Source: Agromyces archimandritae
Lineage (GTDB): Bacteria; Actinomycetota; Actinomycetes; Actinomycetales; Microbacteriaceae
Length of the DNA stretch: 64,000 nucleotides
Assembly (NCBI RefSeq): GCF_018024495.1
Contig: NZ_CP071696.1
Location: 1,364,001 to 1,428,000 of the forward strand
Direction of reading: 5' to 3'
Shown here: piece after piece, positions 26,700 through 35,150 of the stretch
Numbering within the stretch: position 1 is the first letter of the stretch
Layout: the number at the start of each line of letters is the position of its first letter
Notes under the pieces: model-generated
Seen by the model: the letters and a program-made list of their open reading frames with translations, nothing else
What the model was told of the DNA's origin: nothing
The model's database searches: none
Program-made: the position numbers and the translations under genes

Positions 26700-26863
26700 T
26701 GCGGCGCTTTCGGGTTTGAGGGGCTCTGTCAGACGTTCGAGGATTCTCGAGATGCTTCGACGGTAGCTCCGGGATCCCCGCATCCCGGCGTTGCTCCCCC
26801 GATCTGGGGTGGCCGAACCCGCAGAGCTCAACGCTCCAGAGTCGCGCTCCTTCCTGGTTCGCG

Positions 26864-27946
26864 TCAGGCTTCGGGAGGGGTGAATTCCAGCCGGTGCCGA
26901 AGCGCCTGTCCCCATGCGTAGTCGAGGGTCAGCCGCTGGGCTCGCCCGAGGACGATGCTGGGTGCGATACCGAGTTCGGCGGCCAGGGACTCGATGGCGG
27001 ACACGTCGCGAGTACGTGGCAGCCTGTCTTCATAGCCGGTGGGGATGAGGGTTTCGGCCGCGAATCGATCGGCTTCGGCTTCGGCTTCGGTCTCACCGTC
27101 GACTCCGGCCCCGGCGCCGGCCACGAAGAGGGAGCGTTCACTGTGCAGGAGCACATGCCCGAGCTCGTGGAACAGGGTGAACCAGAGCTGGTCATCGGTC
27201 TTCCAGAGCAATGACAGCTGGATGACCGGGCGCCCGTCGACCCACCGTGTGGCGCCGTGGAGGCCGAGCCCGGGAACCGCGGGCACGAGCCGGAGGACGA
27301 CCCCCACGGATTCCAGCGCTTCGATCGCCTGCTCGATGGCCACGTCCGGGTTCTCGCGCGTCATGCTACGAAGACGCGGCAGCAGTTCCGTGAGTCCCTG
27401 ACGATCGAAGCTCGGGATGTCACGGAGCCCGTCGAGCTGTCGCTCGGCGAGTACGAGCCAGGTCGCGAGGGCCTCGGCCTTCTCGCGGCCGACCGCCGAG
27501 CGTCGATAGGCGACGTTTCCGCGGCTCCAGCTCGTCTCGAACGCCTCGAGACTCGCGACCCGGAGGAACTCGAGGAGCTGTCGAACTGTCGAAGCATGAT
27601 CCCGCGCCGGCGCATCGATCAAGCGCCACTTCCGCAGATAGCCGAGGGGGAAGGCCTTCGCCGCTTCGTACTGCGCTTCGAGGTCTTTGGTCGTCGCCTC
27701 GCGCGCGAGTGCGTCGCGATACCCGGACTCGTAGAGGTTCCAGATTCGCGCGGGCACGCCCGTGACGCGTTCGAGCGCGAGCGCGAGAGCGTGCGAGAGC
27801 GGAGCCTTGCCGCTCAGGAGTTCGCTCACGTGCTTGGGCGTGACGCCGAGTCGGCGAGACAGCTCAGCAGCATTGATGCCTGCATCGTCCATCCACTCTG
27901 CGATGAACTCGCCGGTCGGTACGGCGTAGTCGAGTGTTGCAGCCAC
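26864..27946 (-). CDS. HigA-type antitoxin with ImmA/IrrE metallopeptidase domain
   Basis: A 360-residue protein. Residues 10-75 are a HigA/XRE helix-turn-helix (INAAELSRRLGVTPKHVSEL, then LSGKAPLSHALALALERVTG). The C-terminal half has the zinc peptidase motif LWFTLFHELGHVLLH, with a downstream acidic stretch (ETEAEAEADRFAAETLIP) supplying the third ligand Glu. GTG 27946 has GAGGAGAG upstream. It lies 33 bases after the RelE/HigB-like toxin in the toxin-first order typical of higBA. It should bind and repress the promoter; the peptidase part may degrade a partner or itself on stress. Confidence 0.87.
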   Translation of the reverse strand: MAATLDYAVPTGEFIAEWMDDAGINAAELSRRLGVTPKHVSELLSGKAPLSHALALALERVTGVPARIWNLYESGYRDALAREATTKDLEAQYEAAKAFPLGYLRKWRLIDAPARDHASTVRQLLEFLRVASLEAFETSWSRGNVAYRRSAVGREKAEALATWLVLAERQLDGLRDIPSFDRQGLTELLPRLRSMTRENPDVAIEQAIEALESVGVVLRLVPAVPGLGLHGATRWVDGRPVIQLSLLWKTDDQLWFTLFHELGHVLLHSERSLFVAGAGAGVDGETEAEAEADRFAAETLIPTGYEDRLPRTRDVSAIESLAAELGIAPSIVLGRAQRLTLDYAWGQALRHRLEFTPPEA

Positions 27947-27978
27947 GGTTCTCTCCTCTCCTGCTCTCGCTGGGGTGC

Positions 27979-28272
27979 TCAGTGATAGTCGACGATCTCT
28001 ATGATCTCCACCGTGACGACGGCCCGGTCGACAGGCCGCACGATCAATCGCCAATTCCGGGTGAGGCGGGCCGACCATTGCCCGGAGCGATCTCCGTGCA
28101 GCTCCTCCCACCTTCCGGTGCCGAGGAGCAGATCGGCCGGTTCATCGACGTAGCTCAGCTCCGCAAGGCGCCGCTTGAGTGCGCGTGCGACATCCGCCCT
28201 GAACCTGGCCTGCATCCTCCGCGGATCGGTGCAGACTCTCTCGAGGTCTCGCGTCGCGAACTCAAGCTGCAT
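27979..28272 (-). CDS. higB: HigB/RelE-family toxin
   Basis: A 97-residue protein of the plasmid-maintenance 'killer' family. It has FATRDLERVCTD at the start, RLAELSYVDEPADLLLGTGR in the middle, ELHGDRSGQWSARLTRNWRL with the conserved G.R.G.WS.R....WR.I signature, and VTVEIIEIVDYH at the end. Family members are ribosome-dependent mRNA interferases. The gene precedes its antitoxin. A palindrome just upstream of the start codon suits autorepression. Confidence 0.9.
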   Translation of the reverse strand: MQLEFATRDLERVCTDPRRMQARFRADVARALKRRLAELSYVDEPADLLLGTGRWEELHGDRSGQWSARLTRNWRLIVRPVDRAVVTVEIIEIVDYH

Positions 28273-28280
28273 GGAAGTAT

Positions 28281-28297
28281 GTTACCTATATCGTAAC
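28281..28297. promoter_or_regulatory. Probable higBA operator
   Basis: The palindrome GTTAC-CTATATC-GTAAC lies nine bases upstream of the higB start codon in an AT-rich patch that stands out locally. Its position over the expected promoter fits binding by the HigA helix-turn-helix. Confidence 0.6.
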
Positions 28298-28378
28298 AGA
28301 TCATGCGAACCGCGAAGAGTTCCCCGCTCGGTCGTTCGCGACGGAGGCCGGACGCATGTCTTGCGCTTCACGATGCGC

Positions 28379-29523
28379 TCACAGCTGTCCGGCGAATGCC
28401 CGATGCTGCAAAGAGGCGAAGAGGGAGTCGAGAGCGGATGCCCTTCGCTCTCCGTCTATGCGACGCTCTGCCACAGACAATGCCAGTTCGGCGAATCGCT
28501 TCTGCTCGTCGAACGCCGGACATGGAATCTCAAGAGACTCAACGAGTTGCTGGTTAATCTTGAACGTGCCGTTCGTGGTTTTGGCTCCGGCTTCGATCTG
28601 ACGGCGCACTGATGGACGGTTCCAGGCGAACGCGGCGTATTCCGGCAGGACCTTCTGCTCGTCGAAGGTCACTCCGATCACCGTGTCGGGGAAAGCGACA
28701 CTCGGCGCAGACGTACCGACGAGTTGCCCCCTGCCGACGAGATTGCGGTTACCGTTCCCTCGCGTCACAAGCAGGTCGCGTGCAGCGACCGTCCTGTTCA
28801 TGTCGTGCTGCGCTGCGAACATCGCCGTCTTCCGTTGTGAGGGATCGAAGCGGACGCCCGAGATCGCACTGAGTGTCAGGACCTCGCCGGGAATCAATCC
28901 ATTGGATGCCGGAGAAATGCCGTTCCGAAGCGGTTTCGCTACGAGTTCGCTAACTCTCCGCGCCGCCACAGCTCGCGCAGGAGTCTCGAATCGCCTTTCA
29001 AACTCGGCCGAAAGCAACTCGTCAAGCGTCGCGGCCCACATTGCAGAGGTTCGCCGGAGGGCGTCGGCCTCGTCGAGGATGGCGGCGATGCGACGCTGCT
29101 CGGGGAGGGGCGGGAGGGGAATTCGAGCCTGCCAAGAGCTTCAAGCGTGATCGACTTTCGCCGTTCCGCAGTGCCACGTCCGAGTGCTGCGTATCGTGCT
29201 AACGCGAAGGGCGACTTCAGCATGCGCAAGAGAAAAGCGGGCTCCACAAGAGACTCGTTGACAGCGAAAACCGTATACATCGGGCTGATGAGCGCACGTT
29301 CAGGTGCCCGTCCGATCGATCCTTCGTCGAGGTGAATCGTCGCGTACGCGAAGTCACCGGGCTCGACGAGTTTGTACCTAGAGAGATCTTCGCTAAAAAC
29401 ACGCTTCGTGAAGTACGCATCACTCCGGACGAATCCGCGGTGCTTTGTCACCGAGTACACGGGAGCCGATCGCTCGCCTGCACGACTCCCTGCCGGCTTG
29501 ATCAGGTCGCTAAGGCGGGTCAC
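28379..29523 (-). pseudogene. hsdS: Type I restriction specificity subunit, frameshifted between its two halves
   Basis: GTG 29523 overlaps the hsdM stop (GTGA). Target-recognition domain 1 runs from RLSDLIKPAGSRAGERSAPV to ALGRLEFP. The frame is then lost in the G4 (minus-strand C4) run at 29116-29119. Adding one C restores PLPPLPEQRRIAAILDEADA, the conserved spacer helix, and leads into domain 2 (ELLSAEFERRFETP to a stop at 28379). With repair the protein is about 381 residues, a normal HsdS. It determines the DNA sequence methylated and cut. The run is short for classical phase variation, so an assembly error is the first suspicion. Confidence 0.8.
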
Positions 29524-31013
29524 GCCGCGCCCCGCAGCTTCGCGCGGAGCCCGCGCAGCCCCTCGGCGATCTCGAGTTCGAGCGCATCCAGTTCGTCGAG
29601 GATCTCCTCGGGGCTGCGGTGCTCGACCTCTTCGTGCTCGATCTCCCTGTAGCGGTTGATCGACAGGTCGTAGCCGTTCGCCTCGATCTCGGACTTCGGC
29701 ACGGTGAAGCTCTGCGCGGTGCGGGGGCGGTCGAGCTCCGGAGAAGCGGGTTTCGACAGGCTCAACCAGCGGGTCAGCGCGTCGGGCAGGTCGTTCGCCT
29801 CGATCGCGGTGCGCTTGTCGTCGAGGGTGAACCCGTCGGCGCGCACATCGTAGAACCACACCTCGTCGGTGCCGCCGCTCGAAGTCTTCGTGAACAGCAG
29901 GATCGCCGTCGAAACCCCCGTATACGGTTTGAACACTCCGCTCGGCAGCTTCACGACTCCGTCGAGTTTGTGATCCTCGACGAGGATGCGCCGAAGCTCC
30001 TTGTGCGCCTTGCTCGACCCGAAGAGCACCCCGTCCGGCACGATCACCGCAGCGCGCCCGCCGTTCTGCAGCAGCTGCAGCATCCGCGCCAGGAACAGCA
30101 GCTCCGTCTTCTTCGTCTTCACGACCCTGAGCAGCTCGTTCGCCGTCGTCTCGTAGTCGAGGCTGCCGGCGAACGGCGGGTTCGCGAGCACGAGCGTGTA
30201 GTCCCCGCCCCCGAGATGGCCCTCGGCGAGCGCGTCGGCTCGTTCCATCGTCGGGTTCTCGACCCCGTGCAGCAGCAGGTTCATGCTCGCGATGCGTGCC
30301 ATCGAGGCATCCGAGTCGAAACCGGTGAACGCCGCCGTGTCGAAATGACGGCGCAACCCGGCATCCACCTGGATCTCGGGGTGGTGCTCGCGCAGGTACT
30401 CGCCCGCCGCGACCAGGAAGCCCGCCGTGCCGGCCGCGGGATCCACGATGCGATCCTCGGGCGTCGGCCGCATGAGCTCCACCATGAACCTGATGATGTG
30501 CCGGCTCGTGCGGAACTGCCCGTTGGTGCCGCTCGTGGCGAGCTTGCCGAGCATGTACTCGTAGATGTCGCCCTTCGTATCCCGATCCTCCATCGGGATG
30601 TCGTGCAGCAGATCCACCACCTTCGCCAGCAGCGCCGGCGTCGGAATCGTGAACCGCACGTCCTTCATGTTGCGCGCGTAACTCGAACCCTCGGCGCCCA
30701 GCCGCCGCAGATACGGGAACACGTGCTCGCCGACGATCTCGTACATCTCCTGCGGCGACCGGTTCGTGAACTCGCGCCAGCGATAGTCGTTGTAGGGCCG
30801 GCCGCGCTCATCCACCCCGTCGGGGAACACCGGCTGACCGACCGCGATGCCCCGGCCCATCGCGCGCAGCTGGCTCGTGTAGACCTCATCGAGCCGGCGA
30901 ACGAACAGCAGGTACGTGATCTGCTCGATCACCTCGACCGGGTTCGCGATGCCACCCGACCAGAACGCGTTCCACACCCGATCGACCTGCGGGCGCAGCT
31001 CACTCGCGACCAT
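29520..31013 (-). CDS. hsdM: Type I restriction-modification DNA methyltransferase subunit M
   Basis: A 497-residue N6-adenine methyltransferase. The N-terminal helical domain includes VIEQITYLLFVRRLDEVYTS. SAM-binding motif I is VDPAAGTAGFLVAAG (about residue 190). Catalytic motif IV is LVLANPPFAGS (about 278). The C-terminus EIEANGYDLSINRYRE is the family signature. Near residues 415-430 a short segment LSLSKPASPELD interrupts the usual sequence. It is encoded by a 20-bp word (29749-29768) that recurs in actinobacterial genomes. ATG 31013 is preferred for its GGAGAGGA. It forms an M2S complex with HsdS, translated by overlap. Confidence 0.93.
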   Translation of the reverse strand: MVASELRPQVDRVWNAFWSGGIANPVEVIEQITYLLFVRRLDEVYTSQLRAMGRGIAVGQPVFPDGVDERGRPYNDYRWREFTNRSPQEMYEIVGEHVFPYLRRLGAEGSSYARNMKDVRFTIPTPALLAKVVDLLHDIPMEDRDTKGDIYEYMLGKLATSGTNGQFRTSRHIIRFMVELMRPTPEDRIVDPAAGTAGFLVAAGEYLREHHPEIQVDAGLRRHFDTAAFTGFDSDASMARIASMNLLLHGVENPTMERADALAEGHLGGGDYTLVLANPPFAGSLDYETTANELLRVVKTKKTELLFLARMLQLLQNGGRAAVIVPDGVLFGSSKAHKELRRILVEDHKLDGVVKLPSGVFKPYTGVSTAILLFTKTSSGGTDEVWFYDVRADGFTLDDKRTAIEANDLPDALTRWLSLSKPASPELDRPRTAQSFTVPKSEIEANGYDLSINRYREIEHEEVEHRSPEEILDELDALELEIAEGLRGLRAKLRGAA

Positions 31014-31210
31014 CCGAATCCTCTCCACGGCGCACGCCCCGCCGACCGAGGCCGGGCCCGTCAGAGCCTACCCGCGACCCTCCGACGTGGATGCCCCGAG
31101 CGCCGCCCCCCGAACACGGCATCCCATTTGTGGGACTCGCACGGCGGGCCGCTTCGGCGAGAACCTGATCGGCTGCTGCATCCACCGCAGCCGAACCGAA
31201 AGGAACCCGC

Positions 31211-31999
31211 ATGGAGCCCGTCACCGAACCCGGCACCGAACCCGTCATCGATGCCGAATCGGCCGAGAACGAACCCGTCGGCGCGCCCGACTCCGCACCC
31301 GCCGCCGAACCGGCAGCAGGCGGCGAAGCCGGGCAGGAGGCCGAGGCGGAGGCCGAGCCCGAGCCCGAGTCCGAGCCCGAGCCCGAGACCGAGACCGAGG
31401 CGCGCGCCGACAGCGAACCCGCCCCGGTATCGAAGCCGCGTCGCATCAGCCGCAGCCTGCTCGTCGCCGTCGCCATCGCGGTCGTCGGCTGGGGCGCATT
31501 CGGCATCGCCGTCGCCGCCGCCTCGCGCTCGGCAGACGAGGCCGCCGAGACCGCGGAGGCCCGCGACGAACTCGCCGGCGATCTCGAGAAAGCACACGAA
31601 ACGCTCACCCGAACCGAGTCCGACCTCGACGCCATGCGCAGTTCGCGAGACTCCTACAAGGAGCGCGTCGACGACCTCGGCGAGCGCGAGGCGGCCGTCG
31701 CCGAGCAGGAGAGCGCCCTCGCCGAACGCGAGAAGAAGGTCTCGGCCGCCGAGCAGCACAAGCAGGAGACGACGCTGCAAGCGGGCCACGCCTACACCGT
31801 CGGCACGACGATGGAAGCCGGAACGTATCAGGCCGAGGTCACGGGCGATCGGTGCTACTGGTCGATCACCGCGACCGGCAGCAACTACTCCGACATCATC
31901 GAGAACGACCTCGGCAAGATGGGCACGCTGCAGGTGACCGTCTCGGACGGGCAGGATTTCTCGTCGAATCGCTGCGGCGCCTGGACGAAGATCGGGTAG
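31211..31999 (+). CDS. Membrane protein with coiled coil and C-terminal extracellular domain
   Basis: A 262-residue protein. The first 75 residues are Glu/Pro/Ala rich (EAEAEAEPEPESEPEPETET). One transmembrane helix (LLVAVAIAVVGWGAFGIAVA) follows, then a charged coiled coil (about residues 105-185). The C-terminal ~65-residue beta domain is HAYTVGTTMEAGTYQAEVTG, then CYWSITATGSN and two further Cys/Trp positions (RCGAWTKIG). Domains of the pattern 'V G..M.AGTY......CYW......I..N.......TV....F.S..CG.W' occur at the ends of many actinobacterial surface proteins. The role is unknown. AAAGGAA precedes the ATG. Confidence 0.85.
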   Translation: MEPVTEPGTEPVIDAESAENEPVGAPDSAPAAEPAAGGEAGQEAEAEAEPEPESEPEPETETEARADSEPAPVSKPRRISRSLLVAVAIAVVGWGAFGIAVAAASRSADEAAETAEARDELAGDLEKAHETLTRTESDLDAMRSSRDSYKERVDDLGEREAAVAEQESALAEREKKVSAAEQHKQETTLQAGHAYTVGTTMEAGTYQAEVTGDRCYWSITATGSNYSDIIENDLGKMGTLQVTVSDGQDFSSNRCGAWTKIG

Positions 32000-32009
32000 C
32001 CGTCGCTCG

Positions 32010-32192
32010 CTATTCGGCGGTGGCGCCCGCCCGCCCGGCGGTGTGCGCGAGCAGCCGCTCGGTCGCGGTGGCCTGCCGCTCGGCGGCGATCGCGGTGCGT
32101 TCCGCAGCCGCGGCCATGCGGCGCAGCGCGGCGATGACGCTGATCGCGGCGAGCACGACGGCGACGACCAGGGCGAGCCCGAGGTAGTTCAT
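32010..32192 (-). CDS. Small single-helix membrane protein
   Basis: A 60-residue protein: an N-terminal helix (YLGLALVVAVVLAAISVIAA) followed by an Ala/Arg/Glu helical tail (ERTAIAAERQATATERLLAH). It is convergent with the coiled-coil protein. No ribosome binding site stands out. Composition and frame support it, but function is unknown. Confidence 0.5.
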   Translation of the reverse strand: MNYLGLALVVAVVLAAISVIAALRRMAAAAERTAIAAERQATATERLLAHTAGRAGATAE

Positions 32193-32345
32193 GGCGCCAC
32201 GCTAGCTGTGCTCGGCGCGCACCGCGAGGGGCGATTCGGCGCCCGCAGCGCGCCCCCTCGGGCGTTCGCCGGCGCCGGCGGCGCGACCGGCTTCGCAGGA
32301 GTGCCCCGCGGAATGCCGGATGCCCCACAGGCGTTGGATACCTGC

Positions 32346-33374
32346 ATGAGCATCGACACGAACGCGGCGGGGGCCCAGGGCATCCACCCCGGGCAGAACG
32401 CGGCGGCGGACCTCCTCGCGGCCGACACCGGCATGGGCGCGGTGACGCTTCGCGTCGCCGATCTGGACCGCATGATCGCGTACTACCGCGACGGCGTGAC
32501 GCTCGATCTCATCGCGCACGACGGGCCGGTCGCGGTGCTCGGCCGCGGCGGCGTGCCGGCGGTCATCCTGCAGCATGCGCCCGAGCTGCGGCTGGCGAGC
32601 CCGGGCGCGGCGGGACTGTTCCACACGGCGATCGTGTTCGACACCCGCGAGGGGTTGGCGGCGGCGATCGCGTCGGTCGCGCATCGATACCCGGGCACGT
32701 TCACGGGCAGCGCCGACCATCTCGTGAGCGAGGCCTTCTACTTCACCGATCCCGAGGGCAACGGGGTCGAGCTGTACTTCGACCGCGAGCGTTCCTCGTG
32801 GAGCTGGGTGCACGGCCGCGTCGAGATGGCGACCCTGTACCTCGACCCGAACGCGTACCTGTCCGAGCACTTGAGCGAGGCGGCGATCGCGCGCGTGGTC
32901 GCGGGCGGTTCCGCAGTGGATGCCCCGGCGCACCGAACCCCCGCGGGCACCGCCCCAACGGGCACCGCCGACCCGGCGCATCCCGCCCCGCCCGGCACCG
33001 CGGCCCCGGCGGCCCCCGCCGACGCCCGCGTCGGCCATGTGCACCTGTCGGTCGGCGACACGGCATCCGCCCGCGAGTTCTACGTGAACCGCCTCGGGTT
33101 CGAGGTCACGACCGAGATGCCGGGGCAGGCGCTGTTCGTGTCGGCCGGCGGCTACCACCACCACATGGCGATGAACGTGTGGAACAGCCGCGGCGCGGGG
33201 CGCCGGCAGCCGACCCTCGGCCTCGGCAAGGTCGAGATCGTCGTGCCGGGTGCGGATGACCTGGGCGCCCTCGCCGAGCGCATGGCGCACCACGGTGTGC
33301 GCGGCCGCGACGACGGCCGCACGCTCGCCTTCGACGACCCGTGGGCGAACCTCGTCGAGGTGCGCGCGGCGTAG
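32346..33374 (+). CDS. Two-domain VOC-family dioxygenase (catechol 2,3-dioxygenase-like)
   Basis: A 342-residue protein with two vicinal-oxygen-chelate modules. Module 1 spans about 28-165, beginning MGAVTLRVADLDRMIAYYRD with SEAFYFTDPEGNGVELYFDR at its end. An Ala/Pro/Thr-rich linker follows, and module 2 (about 230-342) begins GHVHLSVGDTASAREFYVNR and ends LAFDDPWANLVEV. Likely metal ligands are the His of HVHLS and late Glu residues. It resembles the CatE/YfiE group. The substrate is unknown, and the enzyme could be a lyase or a dioxygenase. Confidence 0.85.
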   Translation: MSIDTNAAGAQGIHPGQNAAADLLAADTGMGAVTLRVADLDRMIAYYRDGVTLDLIAHDGPVAVLGRGGVPAVILQHAPELRLASPGAAGLFHTAIVFDTREGLAAAIASVAHRYPGTFTGSADHLVSEAFYFTDPEGNGVELYFDRERSSWSWVHGRVEMATLYLDPNAYLSEHLSEAAIARVVAGGSAVDAPAHRTPAGTAPTGTADPAHPAPPGTAAPAAPADARVGHVHLSVGDTASAREFYVNRLGFEVTTEMPGQALFVSAGGYHHHMAMNVWNSRGAGRRQPTLGLGKVEIVVPGADDLGALAERMAHHGVRGRDDGRTLAFDDPWANLVEVRAA

Positions 33375-33497
33375 GCGGGTTGCGGAACCCGGCGCGCTGC
33401 GGCCCGGCCCGAACGCCGCCCGCGAGCCCCGTTGTGAGGAAGAGCAGAATCCCGGTACTCTTCGCACAGGAGCCTGAGGGGGAAAGGCGGAACCAAC

Positions 33498-35042
33498 ATG
33501 CACGCATGGATGCGAGCGCGGCGGGCGGGGGCGATCGTCGGAGGCAGCGCGATCGCCCTCGGGCTCGTGCTGGCGGGCGCCGGACCTGCCGCGTACGCCG
33601 ACGATGCCGACCAGACGATAGACCTCGGGGTGGGATTCGCCCCGTTGGGTCTCACGCTCACGGACGACGCATCGCTGCTGTTCAGCTCCGACTTCCTGGG
33701 CGACGGGTACACCGTGAACCTGCTGGAGGATCCGGTCGCGGTCTCGTCGCCGGTCGGCACGAGCATGGGCGTTTCGACGGGGGCGGAGACCGCAGACGGC
33801 CGACCCGTCTATGTCACCCGAACCGGATCCATCGAGGGGTACACCCTCCGAGACGGCGTATTCACCAGCGACTGGGCGATCCCCGAAGGCGGACAGTGGC
33901 GCCTGAACGCCCTGTCCCCCGACGGGACGACGCTGATCGTCGGCGACTACGCCAACAACACCGCGACAGCCGGCCACATCAAGGCGATCGACGCCGAAAC
34001 GGGCACGATCCTCTGGGAGTCCGACGGTCTGTCGCTCGGGGGGAGCGCGATCGCCGTGGGCCTCCAGTCGGGCGTGATCGTCGGCGATGTGCTGTACATG
34101 AGCGTCTACGGTGCCATCGACGGATCCGGGGCCTTGATCGCCGCCGTCGACATCGCCGATGGCACCGTCATCACCACCTATCCGATACCTCGCCCGGTCA
34201 GCGTCGCCCTCGCTCCCGACGGTTCGACCCTGTATGCCTCCGGTGCGAACCAGATCATCCGGATCGACACGCTGAGCGGTGAGACGCAGAACCTGCCGGG
34301 TGCGGAACGGGCCGGACAACTGGCGATCACCGCCGATGGCGACCGCCTGCTCGTCGGATCGCAGTCGAACGGCCCGGCATTCTCCGTCTTGGATGCGCAC
34401 ACCGGCGAGGAGCTCGGCCAGATCGAAGTAGCGAGCGGATACTTCCCGTCCGCCATGACCGTCGCCCAAGACGGATCCGCTGCGTATGTCGGATACATCC
34501 AGAGCGCAGGATTCGTCGCCGTCGACCGATTCCTCCGGCCCGTCGTCGAGCCGGCTGTGCCGGCCGAGACCGAGGCGCCGGTCGGCGAGCCCCTCACCCT
34601 GACGAGCGACGTCGCGGGCGCAGCCTTCGAAACCATGCAGTGGCAGCGAATGGATCCGGGCGGGACCTGGACGGACATCCCGGGGGCGAGCGGAACCTCG
34701 CTCGAGGTCGAAGTCGAGGACGGCCCCGTCCAGTACCGCCTCGTCGCCAGGTCCCTGATCTTCGGCGACGTCGCCGGTGACCCGGCGCTCGTCGGCCCGC
34801 TGCAGCCGACCCCGACGCCGACGCCCACTCCGACGCCCACTCCGACGCCCGCTCCGACGCCGGGGCCGACGCCGTGCCCGACTCCGCCGACTCCGTCTCC
34901 TGGGCCGGCCCCGACCGACTGTCCGCAGCCGGTGCTTGCCGAGACCGGCGTGGACGGCGCATCCGCCGGCGGCGGGGTCGCCGCACTCCTGGCCGGCGTT
35001 GCGCTACTGGGTCTGGCGATGCGACGGCGCCGCGCCGCATAG
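33498..35042 (+). CDS. Secreted beta-propeller protein with LAETG sorting signal
   Basis: A 514-residue surface protein. The signal peptide (RARRAGAIVGGSAIALGLVLA, cut after AYADD) is followed by a YVTN/PQQ-like propeller of about 310 residues with recurring LSPDGTTLIVGD, LAPDGSTLYASG and ITADGDRLLVGS blades. An Ig-like module comes next (MQWQRMDPGGTWTDIPGASG). A Thr-Pro repeat spans about 34808-34915, and the sorting signal is LAETG (near residue 480), a hydrophobic helix and RRRRAA. It should be attached to the cell wall by a sortase, possibly the one that would use the LPATG protein at the window start. No enzymatic motif was seen. Confidence 0.88.
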   Translation: MHAWMRARRAGAIVGGSAIALGLVLAGAGPAAYADDADQTIDLGVGFAPLGLTLTDDASLLFSSDFLGDGYTVNLLEDPVAVSSPVGTSMGVSTGAETADGRPVYVTRTGSIEGYTLRDGVFTSDWAIPEGGQWRLNALSPDGTTLIVGDYANNTATAGHIKAIDAETGTILWESDGLSLGGSAIAVGLQSGVIVGDVLYMSVYGAIDGSGALIAAVDIADGTVITTYPIPRPVSVALAPDGSTLYASGANQIIRIDTLSGETQNLPGAERAGQLAITADGDRLLVGSQSNGPAFSVLDAHTGEELGQIEVASGYFPSAMTVAQDGSAAYVGYIQSAGFVAVDRFLRPVVEPAVPAETEAPVGEPLTLTSDVAGAAFETMQWQRMDPGGTWTDIPGASGTSLEVEVEDGPVQYRLVARSLIFGDVAGDPALVGPLQPTPTPTPTPTPTPTPAPTPGPTPCPTPPTPSPGPAPTDCPQPVLAETGVDGASAGGGVAALLAGVALLGLAMRRRRAA

Positions 35043-35150
35043 ACGCGACCGTGGATGTCGGCGCTTTCGAGGAGGCGGGCGTTCCGGCCCGCGCGGCGCG
35101 CCCCGGCATCCACACCCCGCCCGAGGCGCCGCCCCACTAGCCTGAGGAAG

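Noticed and set aside
22804..31013. Prophage or integrative element carrying the restriction island
   Set aside because: No integrase, tRNA attachment site, flanking repeats or phage structural genes are visible. The flanking genes are ordinary chromosomal ones.
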